Counted from the first letter of the stretch, positions 5,438-13,939 are shown. The stretch: DNA of 24,769 bases from Clostridia bacterium (GCA_900754795.1 CAAEEA010000034.1:1-24769); one strand, 5' to 3'. The notes: a model not told the origin generated them from the sequence alone. Program-made: numbers and translations.

Positions 5438-7201
5438 ATGATCGAGATTAAGAACAAAAAAGTGACCGACTGGATCGACCAGTGCGCGCAGCTTACAAAC
5501 CCGACGGAGATCCTCTGGATAGACGGTTCAGAGCAGCAGATCGAAAAGCTCAGATCTGACGCCTGCGCCACAGGCGAAATGATCCGCCTCAACCAGGAGA
5601 AACTTCCGGGATGCTACTACTACAGGACGGATCCGAAGGATGTGGCAAGAGACGAGAAGAGAACCGTCATCTGCACCACTCACCAGAAAGACGCCGGCCC
5701 GACGAACAACTGGGTACAGAAAGATGAGATGTACGCCAGACTTACACCGCTGTTCAGAGATTCCATGAAAGGGCGCACGATGTACGTCATACCGTTCTCC
5801 ATGGGCAATGTCGGCACGGAATTTTCAAAGATAGGCATAGAACTTACCGATTCAATATATGTTGTGCTCTCCATGTGTATAATGACCCATGTGGGAGACA
5901 AAGTAACCGAGGAACTCAACAAGGGCGCTGATTTTGTAAAGTGTCTCCACTCCAAGGCGCAGGTTGACGCCGAGAATAAGTATATCGCCCATTTCCCGGA
6001 GGACAATACGATATGGAGCATCAACTCCGCTTACGGCGGAAACGTTCTCCTGGGCAAAAAATGCATGGCTCTGCGCATAGGCTCCTGGCTCGGCAAACAT
6101 GAGGGCTGGATGGCCGAACATATGCTGATCGTCTGCATCGAAAATCCTAAGGGCGAGAAAAAATACATATCAGCAGCTTTCCCGAGCGCCTGCGGCAAGA
6201 CCAACCTGGCCATGCTCATTCCTCCGGAAAGTCTAAAAAAGAAAGGTTACAAAGTTTACACCATAGGTGACGACATCGCCTGGATAAGAGTAGGAAAAGA
6301 CGGACGTCTCTACGCTGTAAACCCTGAGAACGGCTTCTTCGGAGTAGCTCCGGGCACCAACAGCAAGACCAACAGAAACGCCCTTATGACCACAAAGAAA
6401 AACACCATATATACCAATGTATGCCGCAATCTCGATGACAACACCGTATGGTGGGAGGGTCTTGACGAACCCGCTCCTGTCAACGGGGAAGACTGGCAGG
6501 GCCGTCCGTGGAACGGACAGACCGCCTCGGAAAAAGGCGCTCATCCTAATTCAAGATTTACCGCTCCCGCGGAAAACTGCCCTTCTATCGCTCCGGAATT
6601 TTTCTCCGGCGAGGGAGTTCCTATCAGCGCCATCATATTCGGAGGCAGGCGCGCCAAGGCTGAACCTCTGATCTGCCAGTCAAGGGACTGGAATCACGGC
6701 GTGTTCATGGGATCAAAGATGTCATCTGAAACCACCGCCGCCGCTACCGGCGCCGTAGGTGTTGTCCGCTACGACCCTATGGCCATGCTGCCGTTCTGCG
6801 GTTATCATATGGCCGATTATTTCCAGCACTGGATAGATATGGGCAAAAAGCTCACTAACCCGCCTAAGATTTTCAACGTTAACTGGTTCAGAAGAGATGA
6901 CGAGGGCAACTTCATCTGGCCGGGATTCGGAGAAAACCTCAGAGCTCTTATCTGGGCGCTGGAACGCTGTGAGGGAACGGCCGGAGCCGTTGAAACTCCT
7001 CTCGGATTTGTTCCTACTGAAGATGATCTTGATCTCGACGGTCTCGATATAGACGGACAGAAGCTCAGATCCATACTCACCGTCGACAGAGACGACTGGA
7101 AAAAAGAGCTTGAAGGCATCGAAAAATGGTATTCAAAATTTGACCACATGCCTCAGGAACTTCTTGATTCTCTCAAAAAACTGGAAGAAGATCTCAAATA
7201 G
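5438..7201 (+). CDS. pckG: Phosphoenolpyruvate carboxykinase (GTP)
   Basis: The 587-residue enzyme belongs to the GTP-dependent PEPCK family, which interconverts oxaloacetate + GTP and PEP + GDP + CO2. Visible motifs are the substrate loop YGGN (199-202), the P-loop with its reactive cysteine FPSACGKTN (248-256), the metal/second kinase motif GDDIAW (277-282), and the nucleotide-pocket segment FIWPGFGENLR near residue 500. Length matches the family (about 590-620). The ATG has GGAGAGG about 8 nt upstream. In anaerobes the enzyme can run toward oxaloacetate for fermentation as well as gluconeogenesis; the sequence does not decide. It is monocistronic, with promoter 5358-5386 and terminator 7224-7244. 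Confidence 0.97.
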   Translation: MIEIKNKKVTDWIDQCAQLTNPTEILWIDGSEQQIEKLRSDACATGEMIRLNQEKLPGCYYYRTDPKDVARDEKRTVICTTHQKDAGPTNNWVQKDEMYARLTPLFRDSMKGRTMYVIPFSMGNVGTEFSKIGIELTDSIYVVLSMCIMTHVGDKVTEELNKGADFVKCLHSKAQVDAENKYIAHFPEDNTIWSINSAYGGNVLLGKKCMALRIGSWLGKHEGWMAEHMLIVCIENPKGEKKYISAAFPSACGKTNLAMLIPPESLKKKGYKVYTIGDDIAWIRVGKDGRLYAVNPENGFFGVAPGTNSKTNRNALMTTKKNTIYTNVCRNLDDNTVWWEGLDEPAPVNGEDWQGRPWNGQTASEKGAHPNSRFTAPAENCPSIAPEFFSGEGVPISAIIFGGRRAKAEPLICQSRDWNHGVFMGSKMSSETTAAATGAVGVVRYDPMAMLPFCGYHMADYFQHWIDMGKKLTNPPKIFNVNWFRRDDEGNFIWPGFGENLRALIWALERCEGTAGAVETPLGFVPTEDDLDLDGLDIDGQKLRSILTVDRDDWKKELEGIEKWYSKFDHMPQELLDSLKKLEEDLK

Positions 7202-7223
7202 TCCTTTTGCAGGTTTATGACAA

Positions 7224-7254
7224 GACCGGCGCGCCGCGCCGGTCTTTCATTTTC
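7224..7254 (+). terminator. pckG terminator between convergent genes
   Basis: GACCGGCGC and GCGCCGGTC form a perfect 9-bp stem with a 3-nt loop (7224-7244), followed by TTTCATTTTC. It lies 22 nt after the pckG stop and 10 nt before the end of the convergent minus-strand gene. It terminates the + transcript; the minus side has only TTGT. Confidence 0.85.
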
Positions 7255-8067
7255 TTATGCTCCGCCTGAAAATTTTATGCTGCTCTTTGCAAGTATCTCC
7301 TTCTCCCAATCCTCCGTCAGGCTTTCGTCAGAAGATATAATATAAAAAAATATGCCGCAGTCCTTTTCGGGAAAGTATTTTCCGTACACCCTGCCGCTCA
7401 TACTGACCGGCTCAAAGTCCCCGCCTGCTTCATATCCCGGTTTGCCGTACTGGATATAATTGCGCAAGAATCCCCCGGCTCTGTGGGCAAGCCCGTTCAC
7501 CCTTATTTCAGCGTCCGCTCTCTGCCAGCCGCCGTATCCGGCCACAGTATATCTTTCATCGTATTTTTCCGCTTTCCATTCAAATACAATGTCTTTAAGA
7601 TCCATGCCCAGATCTCTGAGTACAAGATAAGTCATATCGTACTCGGGCACAGACGCCGTCGCCTCCGGATCAAGGCTTCCCGTGCCGTCGAACCCGTAAT
7701 CACCGCTGACGCAGTAAGCGCCGTAAAAGGAACTGTAATAAGGCGAATCTTCGTCATATATCCGGCTGCACCCTTTGAGGGGATCAAAATCCGGAAAATT
7801 ATACATGATGCTCAGCCTGATGCTGCTGTCGCCTGTAAACGCGCGAAACCCGCTGTCCGCGTTAAATGTCATCACGAAAGGATACCATCCCTCAGCCGAA
7901 GGTATCTCTATCTTTATATTTCTGTCAGCCATCAGGCTCTCTTTTTCTTCCATATGACTGTACACGCTCATTACTCCGAGACTTAGGACCCGTGGAGCCA
8001 GCGGAGAGATCAGGAAGGCTGCCATAAGCAGGCAGCAGAGTATAATGATCTTTTTTTTCTTTTTCAT
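7255..8067 (-). CDS. Secreted or membrane-anchored protein of unknown function
   Basis: I do not recognise this 270-residue protein. It begins MKKKKK followed by a hydrophobic segment (about 7-30), a signal peptide or uncleaved N-terminal anchor; there is no lipobox-like LxxC at a suitable place. The rest is soluble, aromatic- and Asp-rich, with many YG/DY turns, and ends in a KSSIKFSGG segment. It contains a few cysteines (about 101, 118 and 239). The overall look is of an extracytoplasmic beta-rich domain. The ribosome binding site is weak (AGAGTG region). It stands alone, divergent from the LOG operon and convergent with pckG. Confidence 0.7.
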   Translation of the reverse strand: MKKKKKIIILCCLLMAAFLISPLAPRVLSLGVMSVYSHMEEKESLMADRNIKIEIPSAEGWYPFVMTFNADSGFRAFTGDSSIRLSIMYNFPDFDPLKGCSRIYDEDSPYYSSFYGAYCVSGDYGFDGTGSLDPEATASVPEYDMTYLVLRDLGMDLKDIVFEWKAEKYDERYTVAGYGGWQRADAEIRVNGLAHRAGGFLRNYIQYGKPGYEAGGDFEPVSMSGRVYGKYFPEKDCGIFFYIISSDESLTEDWEKEILAKSSIKFSGGA

Positions 8068-8085
8068 AACGTCACTCTTATCCCA

Positions 8086-8115
8086 TTGACACCTGCGGGA
8101 AAAACCCGATATAAT
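8086..8115 (+). promoter_or_regulatory. Consensus promoter of the LOG-C26 operon
   Basis: TTGACA (8086-8091) and TATAAT (8110-8115) are both perfect hexamers, 18 nt apart. The start near 8122 leaves a leader of only about 12 nt, with the GGAGG ribosome binding site (8124-8128) almost at the 5' end. Confidence 0.85.
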
Positions 8116-8133
8116 GTATAGCCGGAGGTAAAA

Positions 8134-8682
8134 ATGAATCTTTGTCTTTTTGGCGCGAGCAGCGCGGATATCGATACTTTATATGTGGACGCTGTACGGG
8201 AGCTTGGGCGAAGTATTGCCGGGCGCGGTCACACTCTCGTCTTCGGAGGAGGCGCCACCGGACTCATGGGCGCGGCGGTCAGAGGCGTCCGTGAAGGCCG
8301 GGGCAATGTCACAGGCATAGCTCCGAAGTTTTTTGACAAACCGGGCATACTATATGAACAGTGCTCTGAGTTTATCTTTACAGATACCATGCGGCAGCGA
8401 AAGCATATCATGGAAGAAAGATCTGACGCTTTCATAATGGTGCCGGGCGGTATCGGAACCTTTGAAGAATTTTTTGAGGTTCTCGTCCTCAAACAGCTTA
8501 ATCAGCTTGACAAACCGATAGCCATATTTAACCCCGGAGATTATTTTGCCCCTCTGATGCAGATGCTCTCCCATGCTGTCAGGCACGGCTTCATGGAAAA
8601 CCGCTGTATGCGGCTTTTCGGCATATTCAAAGACATCGGAGAACTTTTAGACTACATTGAGGAGGAATATTCTTACAAATGA
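8134..8682 (+). CDS. LOG family protein (Rossmann-fold nucleotide hydrolase, TIGR00730 type)
   Basis: The 182-residue protein has the family hallmarks: N-terminal beta strand MNLCLFGASS, GGGATGLMGA (about 38-47), MRQRKHIMEERSDAF and PGGIGTFEEFFE (about 108-119), the last two containing the conserved Arg and Glu of the active site. Characterised LOG proteins cleave the N-glycosidic bond of nucleoside 5'-monophosphates, including cytokinin ribotides; the bacterial substrate is often AMP or unknown. They act as cytoplasmic homodimers. The start has GGAGG 5 nt upstream. Its stop overlaps the start of the next gene (ATGA), so the two are translationally coupled. Confidence 0.92.
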   Translation: MNLCLFGASSADIDTLYVDAVRELGRSIAGRGHTLVFGGGATGLMGAAVRGVREGRGNVTGIAPKFFDKPGILYEQCSEFIFTDTMRQRKHIMEERSDAFIMVPGGIGTFEEFFEVLVLKQLNQLDKPIAIFNPGDYFAPLMQMLSHAVRHGFMENRCMRLFGIFKDIGELLDYIEEEYSYK

Positions 8683-9329
8683 TTTTTGCTATAAGAGGCA
8701 GATTTGAAAATATCCCCAGTCAGGGACCTTTTGATCACAGATATTATATCACAACATATTTTGCCCGTATATTTGACGAGCTTAATATACTTCTCTTTCC
8801 TGTCATGTCTTCGGATCACGCAACGGAATTTGCCGGCGTATGCGACGGCCTCATAGTCCCGGGAAGCTTCAACGATATACATCCCTCGTACTACGGCCGG
8901 CAGCCTGAACCGGGGCTGTCCTATGAAATTGACGAATTCAGCGGCGACCGCCGCCTTATCATGGCTTTCGCCGAAAAAGAAAAGCCCATTATCGGCATCT
9001 GCGGCGGACTTCAGTCTATCAACGTGACTTTCGGCGGTACTCTTCATCAAAGAGTAAAAGATCACTTTATTGATGACGGCCGCCATGACATCATATTAAA
9101 AGAGAATTCTTTTCTCCGCGGGCTGTACGGCAGAGAAACTATAAGCGTGAACTCTTTTCACAACCAGGCCGTCGACACCCCCGCTCCGGGATTCAGCGTA
9201 TCCGCTGTAAGCGCGGACGGAGTGATTGAAGCCATAGAAAAGGACAATATCATCGGAGTTCAGTGGCATCCCGAAGTCCTCGGGGACGTGAATTTTTTCC
9301 GTTCGTTTCTGGAAAAACACATAAGATGA
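8679..9329 (+). CDS. Peptidase C26 / gamma-glutamyl-GABA hydrolase-like class I glutamine amidotransferase
   Basis: The 216-residue protein contains the nucleophile elbow GICGGLQ (about residues 107-113, Cys109) followed by SINVTFGGTLHQ, and the C-terminal GVQWHPE with the catalytic His and Glu. This pattern is that of PuuD-like C26 hydrolases, which remove gamma-linked glutamate from small molecules. It is shorter than PuuD (about 254). The third residue after Cys is Gly-Leu-Gln where many relatives have Arg-Gly-Met. It is coupled to the LOG gene. The stop lies only 2 nt from the convergent tcdA stop, inside an inverted repeat. Confidence 0.88.
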   Translation: MIFAIRGRFENIPSQGPFDHRYYITTYFARIFDELNILLFPVMSSDHATEFAGVCDGLIVPGSFNDIHPSYYGRQPEPGLSYEIDEFSGDRRLIMAFAEKEKPIIGICGGLQSINVTFGGTLHQRVKDHFIDDGRHDIILKENSFLRGLYGRETISVNSFHNQAVDTPAPGFSVSAVSADGVIEAIEKDNIIGVQWHPEVLGDVNFFRSFLEKHIR

Positions 9330-9352
9330 TCTCACTCTTTCAGCAGATCATC
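9325..9352. repeat. Inverted repeat spanning the convergent stop codons
   Basis: GATGATCT (9325-9332) and AGATCATC (9345-9352) form a perfect 8-bp stem with a 12-nt loop, covering the stop of the C26 gene and the last codons of tcdA. No T-run follows on either side, so it is at best a weak terminator. No other terminator separates the two convergent operons. Confidence 0.55.
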
Positions 9353-10021
9353 AATCACGGCTTTGGCTATGAGAAGTCCCGCGGCAGCCGGCACAAAGCT
9401 TATGCTTGCCGGCGGTCCGCTCTGCCCGCCGTCATTTTCGGGCGCTTCTTCAGAGTACACTGTCTTAACTCCGCTTATCCGCCTTTTTCTCAGCTCTCTG
9501 CGAACTGCCCTCGCCAGAGGGCATATCTTCGTATCCTCTATATCCGCGACGCGAAAAGCCGACGGATCGATCTTGTTTCCGGTACCCATGGACGAAATAA
9601 CAGGGGTTCCGGCTTTTTTTGATTCTTCTATTATGCTTATCTTTGCCCTTACGTCATCCACCGCGTCTACCGCGTAATCAAATGACCCGAAATCAAAGTC
9701 GCCGCTGTTTTCCGGCGTATAGCGGCAGCAGCGGCATATGACCTCGGCGGCCGGATTGATGTCTCTTATCCTTTCGGCGGCCGCCTCTGCCTTCAGTCTT
9801 CCCACCGTGCTGTGAAGCGCTATTATCTGACGGTTTATATTGGTAATGTCGACAGTATCGCTGTCCACCAGCTCCAGCGTACCTATACCCGCCCGGGCGA
9901 GAGCCTCGCATACGTAGCTGCCTACTCCGCCGACTCCGAATATTATAACTTTCGATCTTTTAAGGCGCTCCATCTTCGCTTTTCCTATGAGGGCTTCTGT
10001 TCTTTTAAACTCTTCACTCAT
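9332..10021 (-). CDS. tcdA: tRNA threonylcarbamoyladenosine dehydratase (ThiF/E1-like)
   Basis: The 229-residue protein has the E1-like nucleotide-binding motif GVGGVGSYVCEALARAG (29-45), LVDSDTVDITNINRQ with the conserved Asp and Arg (about 51-65), and the DAVDDVRAK motif (about 118-126). These distinguish the TcdA/CsdL branch, which cyclises t6A37 of ANN-decoding tRNAs to ct6A using ATP. Length agrees with Gram-positive members (about 230-260). The start overlaps the recX stop by 8 nt and has AAGGAAAG upstream. It is the last gene of the long ftsE operon. Confidence 0.92.
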   Translation of the reverse strand: MSEEFKRTEALIGKAKMERLKRSKVIIFGVGGVGSYVCEALARAGIGTLELVDSDTVDITNINRQIIALHSTVGRLKAEAAAERIRDINPAAEVICRCCRYTPENSGDFDFGSFDYAVDAVDDVRAKISIIEESKKAGTPVISSMGTGNKIDPSAFRVADIEDTKICPLARAVRRELRKRRISGVKTVYSEEAPENDGGQSGPPASISFVPAAAGLLIAKAVIDDLLKE

Positions 10022-10532
10022 TTTCTTTTCTTTCCTTCATCAGCGCCCCTATGACGCTGTAGACAGTCTCGCTTTCGTATCCCAGGCTGATCAGTCTTCT
10101 TCCCGCTCTGGCAAGAAAATTTCTGTCGGCATATCTGCCGTTTTCTTCATGCTCTTTTAGCATCCGGCGTCCTGCCGCCAAAGCCCGTTCTTTCTCGGTA
10201 AGTATCTCTCTGATCAGTTCTTCGTAATCTTCATTTTCTTCTGAAAGAAAACTGTCAAGGGTCTCAATCATAAGCCGGCGGTCCACTTTCTTTTTGAGAA
10301 GCTCCTGTTCTACGCGCCTTCGACCTCTGCCTTTAAGGCAGGCAGAGCGATAATACGCCCGGCAGTATTCCCTGTCGTCGATATATTTATATTCTCTGAG
10401 AAAAGCCGCGGCGTCCTCAGCTTCTTCCCGGGTATACCCCTTGCGTATCAGATAATCCTTCACCTGGCCTTCGGTCTTCATCTGCATGGAAACATATCTG
10501 AGCGCGGCCGCGCGGCACTTGTCAGAACTCAT
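10014..10532 (-). CDS. recX: Regulatory protein RecX
   Basis: The 172-residue basic helical protein has RecX hallmarks: CRAAALRYVSMQMKTEGQVKDYLIRKGY at the N-terminus, KYIDDREYCRAYYRSACLKGRGRRRVEQELLKK in the centre and RAGRRLISLGYESETVYSVI at the end, representing three three-helix repeats. RecX binds RecA filaments and limits recombinase activity. I start at ATG 10532 (GGGAG 6 nt upstream) rather than the frame-open 10628, whose extra 32 residues lie wholly inside the preceding gene and do not look like RecX. With this start the overlap with the metallo-hydrolase gene is 11 nt. Confidence 0.9.
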   Translation of the reverse strand: MSSDKCRAAALRYVSMQMKTEGQVKDYLIRKGYTREEAEDAAAFLREYKYIDDREYCRAYYRSACLKGRGRRRVEQELLKKKVDRRLMIETLDSFLSEENEDYEELIREILTEKERALAAGRRMLKEHEENGRYADRNFLARAGRRLISLGYESETVYSVIGALMKERKENE

Positions 10533-11358
10533 AAGTTTCTCCCGCGGAAGCGATGACACATCCTTTTCCCATACGTTCCCTGAACATGAGTATGGCTTCC
10601 ATACCGGTACAGTGCACAGGCAGGACATACCTGACTCCGTATCCGGCTATTGAATCCACAACAAGTTGTTTTTTATCAGAAGGCAGGGCATAAAGATGCA
10701 TTCCGGCAGTTATGCTTACTATCCTTTCTCCCGGATATTCTTCTTCCACTTTTTTTATGATAGCCATTATTCCGGTATGACTGCACCCCGAAAAGACATG
10801 CAGTCCCTCTCCTTCCCTTATGACCATTATCTGCTCGTGATCCATCGGGTCTTTCCGAAAAGAACTTTTTTGAGGATTCTCCGGAATGTAAAACTGCTCC
10901 GTTACAGGGAATTCCGGCAGAGGAGCTATATCGCCGATCAGCGATATGTCCCCGTCTATCTCTGTAACGTGGTCTGTAAAAACAAGTCTGGTTTTTGCTC
11001 TTTCAAGCAGATCTTTGTCCCAGAGCACACCGCAGTTATAATCATCCATATTGCCGTTTTCATCTGTTCCGTAAAATTCCTGCAAGGCGCTGCGGTGGAT
11101 GTACACGGGAGCGCTGTCGTTGAGATCAAGAAATCTGTCCATGCCTCCCGTATGATCATAATGTCCGTGGCTTATAACGGCAAAATCGACCTCCGAAAGA
11201 TCAACGCCAAGCTTTCCGGCGTTTTCGGCAAACATCGGCGACGCTCCCATATCAAACAATATCTTCCTGCCGCCGCTCTGAATATATACAGAAAGTCCCC
11301 ATTCGGCCAGACAGTCGGCGTTCTCTGTTATGTTGTCCGATAAAAACGTGATCTTCAT
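10522..11358 (-). CDS. Metallo-beta-lactamase-fold hydrolase (MptE/dihydropterin synthase-like subgroup)
   Basis: The 278-residue protein carries the metal motif SHGHYDHTGG (63-72: His64, His66, Asp68, His69), a second-site FSGCSHTGI (about 189-197), and C-terminal AGMHLY and PVHCTG with further histidines. This arrangement matches the class annotated as 7,8-dihydropterin-6-yl-methyl-4-(beta-D-ribofuranosyl)aminobenzene 5'-phosphate synthase-like proteins found in archaea and anaerobes; the actual substrate in bacteria is unknown. GGAGG lies about 9 nt before the ATG, overlapping the end of the preceding gene (1-nt gap). It may be transcribed with, but unrelated in function to, recX. Confidence 0.88.
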   Translation of the reverse strand: MKITFLSDNITENADCLAEWGLSVYIQSGGRKILFDMGASPMFAENAGKLGVDLSEVDFAVISHGHYDHTGGMDRFLDLNDSAPVYIHRSALQEFYGTDENGNMDDYNCGVLWDKDLLERAKTRLVFTDHVTEIDGDISLIGDIAPLPEFPVTEQFYIPENPQKSSFRKDPMDHEQIMVIREGEGLHVFSGCSHTGIMAIIKKVEEEYPGERIVSITAGMHLYALPSDKKQLVVDSIAGYGVRYVLPVHCTGMEAILMFRERMGKGCVIASAGETYEF

Positions 11359-11359
11359 C

Positions 11360-11938
11360 CTACCATTCCTCCCTTATCCTGACGATAGCGGCGTGTTCTG
11401 AACAGACAACACATTTTACACCGGAAGCTACATGCGGAAGCTGTGTAAATACCGCTTCCCTGCCCTCTTTCGCAGCTATCCGGTCCATCAGGTCTCCCCC
11501 GGCGTCCGCAAGACGCGGGCAGGTTCCGAAGAACCCCTCGCCCGTATATTTGCCGTAGGCTTCCCGCCTTGTCCAAATGTCAAAGAAACCTTCAATTCCG
11601 TTCTTCTCTATGTAAAGCTGTTCGCCGCATGAAAAAAAACGGCCGGCAATTTTTTTGTAATCGCATGGCCTTATGTACTGTATGTCCAAACCGCATCCGG
11701 CTCTGCCCATAAGACAGGCCCAGATGTCATTGCTGTGACTTATATTAAAATGTATGTCAGATCCCTCAAAATACGGCTTACCTTTTTCGGTTCTCCGTAT
11801 CGGCGCCGTTTTGGCGAATTCCGGTTCGGCGCCGCAGACTACCGCGGCCCGTCTTATAAGTTGTTCTCTGAAGGACGGGTCGTGTTTTGTTTTGGGATCG
11901 AATCCGCGAAAAACAAACAAGTCGAATTTATCTGCCAT
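11360..11938 (-). CDS. 4'-phosphopantetheinyl transferase, Sfp type
   Basis: The 192-residue protein has the Sfp-family blocks FNISHS (64-69), GLDIQ (83-87) and IWTRREAYGK (121-130). The enzyme transfers the phosphopantetheine arm from coenzyme A to a serine of acyl or peptidyl carrier proteins. In Sfp the second block is GxDxE with the Glu helping to bind magnesium; here that position is Gln87, while Asp85 and Glu126 are retained. No carrier-protein or synthetase gene is in the window, so the partner is unknown. Length is short but within range. Gaps to both neighbours are 1 nt, and start recognition seems to depend on coupling (only a weak A/G-rich site). Confidence 0.85.
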   Translation of the reverse strand: MADKFDLFVFRGFDPKTKHDPSFREQLIRRAAVVCGAEPEFAKTAPIRRTEKGKPYFEGSDIHFNISHSNDIWACLMGRAGCGLDIQYIRPCDYKKIAGRFFSCGEQLYIEKNGIEGFFDIWTRREAYGKYTGEGFFGTCPRLADAGGDLMDRIAAKEGREAVFTQLPHVASGVKCVVCSEHAAIVRIREEW

Positions 11939-11939
11939 T

Positions 11940-12236
11940 TTATTCTTTTTTGAGCCTTTCCAGAACTCGTCTGTAACCGTCGGCTCCGTATATGAGGCAT
12001 TTGTTTATCCTGCTGATGGTGGCCGTAGAAGCCTTGGTCAGAGCCTCTATCTCCGCGTAAGTCTTTTTTTCGGACAGCAGTTTTGCCACATGGAGGCGCT
12101 GAGCGATAGCGTGGAGCTCATTTATCGTGCATATATCCTCGAAGAATCTGTAGCAGTCTTCCTGATCTTTTAACGTCAGGACGGCCTCAAAAAGTTCATC
12201 GATTTCTTCATTTTTTAACCTTGATTCATATGACAT
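11940..12236 (-). CDS. YerC/YecD-type TrpR-related DNA-binding protein
   Basis: The 98-residue protein matches the YerC/YecD subgroup of the TrpR superfamily: ICTINELHAIAQRLHVAKLLSEKKTYAEIEALTKASTATISRINKCLIYG contains the helix-turn-helix, with the recognition helix TKASTATISRI at about residues 66-76. Such proteins are small dimeric DNA-binding regulators in Gram-positive bacteria; targets are mostly unknown, and tryptophan binding is not expected. GGAG lies 9 nt before the ATG. It sits mid-operon, 32 nt after recJ. Confidence 0.9.
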   Translation of the reverse strand: MSYESRLKNEEIDELFEAVLTLKDQEDCYRFFEDICTINELHAIAQRLHVAKLLSEKKTYAEIEALTKASTATISRINKCLIYGADGYRRVLERLKKE

Positions 12237-12268
12237 GGCGCTGCGCTCCTTTCTTAGTTAGAATTATA

Positions 12269-13939
12269 TCATTGCCTCAATGATTCGTCAATTTCAATTT
12301 GATCAACAAGGAACTGGAGCCGTTTTACCCCCTGCCATTCCTGACATTCAAGGCGGCCGACAAGGCTTACGGGCCATTCTCCCGACAATTCGCAGGCATA
12401 ATCCTCCGCTTTATTAAACAGAACGCACCATATCTGTCCTCCGCTTCCGTCCTCGGCGCAAAATCTCACATGTTTTCCCTCTTCTCCCATATATCTCACC
12501 GATGTTATTTCAACGTCCTCACACCGGATAAGCGGTCTTGGATTTTTATTTCCGAAAGGAGCCAGGAGTTCAAGCTGATCCGCGAGATCCATTGAAAGAT
12601 CTCCCACCTCGAGATCAAGATCTGTATCGTATTTCCTCCTGAAAATATCGTCGTCCCTTTCTCTCAGTTCTTTCATCATGGCGGCGACGCCTTTTTTCAG
12701 CTCCGGCAGGGCGGACTTTTCCATTGAAAATCCGCATGCTCCCCCGTGGCCTCCGAATTTTACAAAAAGTCTTTCCTGGCTCTTCAGGACATCGTAAAGA
12801 TTTACGCCCTCGATGCTGCGGCCCGTGCCCTTCAGAAGTTTTTCCCCGTCTCCCGTCGGACTCACGATTACAGTAGGCCTGTAGAATGTATCCTTGATTT
12901 TTCCGGCTACTATTCCGGCAATCCCCTCATGACTCCCGTCAGCTTCAAGGATAATAAAATCTCCCGGATCATCTTTGTTCACCATTCTCCTCAGCCGGTC
13001 AAAGAGCTCGCTCTGAAGGCGTTTTCTCTGAATGTTTTTCTGAAGTATGTCTTCCACTATCCTGTCAAGCTCTGCTTCATCTTTGCGTCCCAGCAATAGT
13101 TCGACAGCCTGCGAAGCGTCTTCTATCCTGCCTGAAGCGTTGAGATGAGGTACTATTACAAAGCTCACATTTCCCGAAGATATGCGTCCGGGCTGCAGAG
13201 ATGTGCCGTCTATGAGTTTTTTCAGACCCGGGCGGCTTCCGAGGTTCAGTACTCTGAGACCGAACTTGACCATAGTTCTGTTCTCATCAAGCAGCGGCAT
13301 AATGTCTCCTATGGTGCCAATAGCAACCAGATCGAGAACTTCTGTAAGAACATGCCTCTGCAGTCCCCCTTTCTTTTGCAGCGCCTGGGCGACCTTAAAC
13401 GCCACTCCGCACCCTGCCAGATCCCGGAAAGGATAAACCGAGTCGGGACGTTTGGGATTGATCACGATACATTCTGCCATTGTATCTGTTATATTGTGAT
13501 GATCCGTTACTATTATCTTCATGCCCAGCGCCTTCGCGTGCTCTACTTCTCCTGAAGAGACGCTGCCGCAGTCTACCGTGATGATCAGATCACATCCCAA
13601 ATCCGCTATGTGGTCTATGGCTTCCATATTCAGACCATATCCCTCTTCAAATCTCGACGGTATGTAATAGCTGAGATTTTCGGCGGATGTCAGATGACTG
13701 AGCATTGTAAGCATGAGCGCCGTGGCAGTAATGCCGTCAGCGTCATAGTCTCCGTATACGCAGATCTTTGAGCCGGATCTCGCTTCAGACAAAATCAGAT
13801 CCACTCCTGCCTCCATATCGGGAAGCAGGAATGGATCATAAGTTTTTCTCGGTTTGTCAGAGAGAAATTCCTCCATTTCTTCTTCTGTATCAATTCCTCT
13901 CTTTTGTAAAAGTTTTTTTATTAAAGGATTCAGATTCAT
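12269..13939 (-). CDS. recJ: Single-stranded-DNA-specific exonuclease RecJ
   Basis: The 556-residue enzyme has the DHH-family motifs YGDYDADG (62-69), TVDCG (about 121), TDHH (about 145-148), and in the DHHA1 part ASGRI (about 270), HEGIAGIVAGK and the GGHGGACGFSM glycine-rich motif. RecJ degrades single-stranded DNA 5' to 3' in repair and recombination. It contains the catalytic core and the OB-fold region, without the extra C-terminal domain of the longer Bacillus-type protein (about 780). The ATG lies 5 nt after the stop of the hydrolase gene with no clear ribosome binding site, suggesting reinitiation. Confidence 0.96.
   Translation of the reverse strand: MNLNPLIKKLLQKRGIDTEEEMEEFLSDKPRKTYDPFLLPDMEAGVDLILSEARSGSKICVYGDYDADGITATALMLTMLSHLTSAENLSYYIPSRFEEGYGLNMEAIDHIADLGCDLIITVDCGSVSSGEVEHAKALGMKIIVTDHHNITDTMAECIVINPKRPDSVYPFRDLAGCGVAFKVAQALQKKGGLQRHVLTEVLDLVAIGTIGDIMPLLDENRTMVKFGLRVLNLGSRPGLKKLIDGTSLQPGRISSGNVSFVIVPHLNASGRIEDASQAVELLLGRKDEAELDRIVEDILQKNIQRKRLQSELFDRLRRMVNKDDPGDFIILEADGSHEGIAGIVAGKIKDTFYRPTVIVSPTGDGEKLLKGTGRSIEGVNLYDVLKSQERLFVKFGGHGGACGFSMEKSALPELKKGVAAMMKELRERDDDIFRRKYDTDLDLEVGDLSMDLADQLELLAPFGNKNPRPLIRCEDVEITSVRYMGEEGKHVRFCAEDGSGGQIWCVLFNKAEDYACELSGEWPVSLVGRLECQEWQGVKRLQFLVDQIEIDESLRQ

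Noticed and set aside
10533..10628. Longer RecX N-terminus
   Set aside because: The extra codons lie inside the metallo-hydrolase gene in another frame, with no ribosome binding site, and do not resemble RecX.
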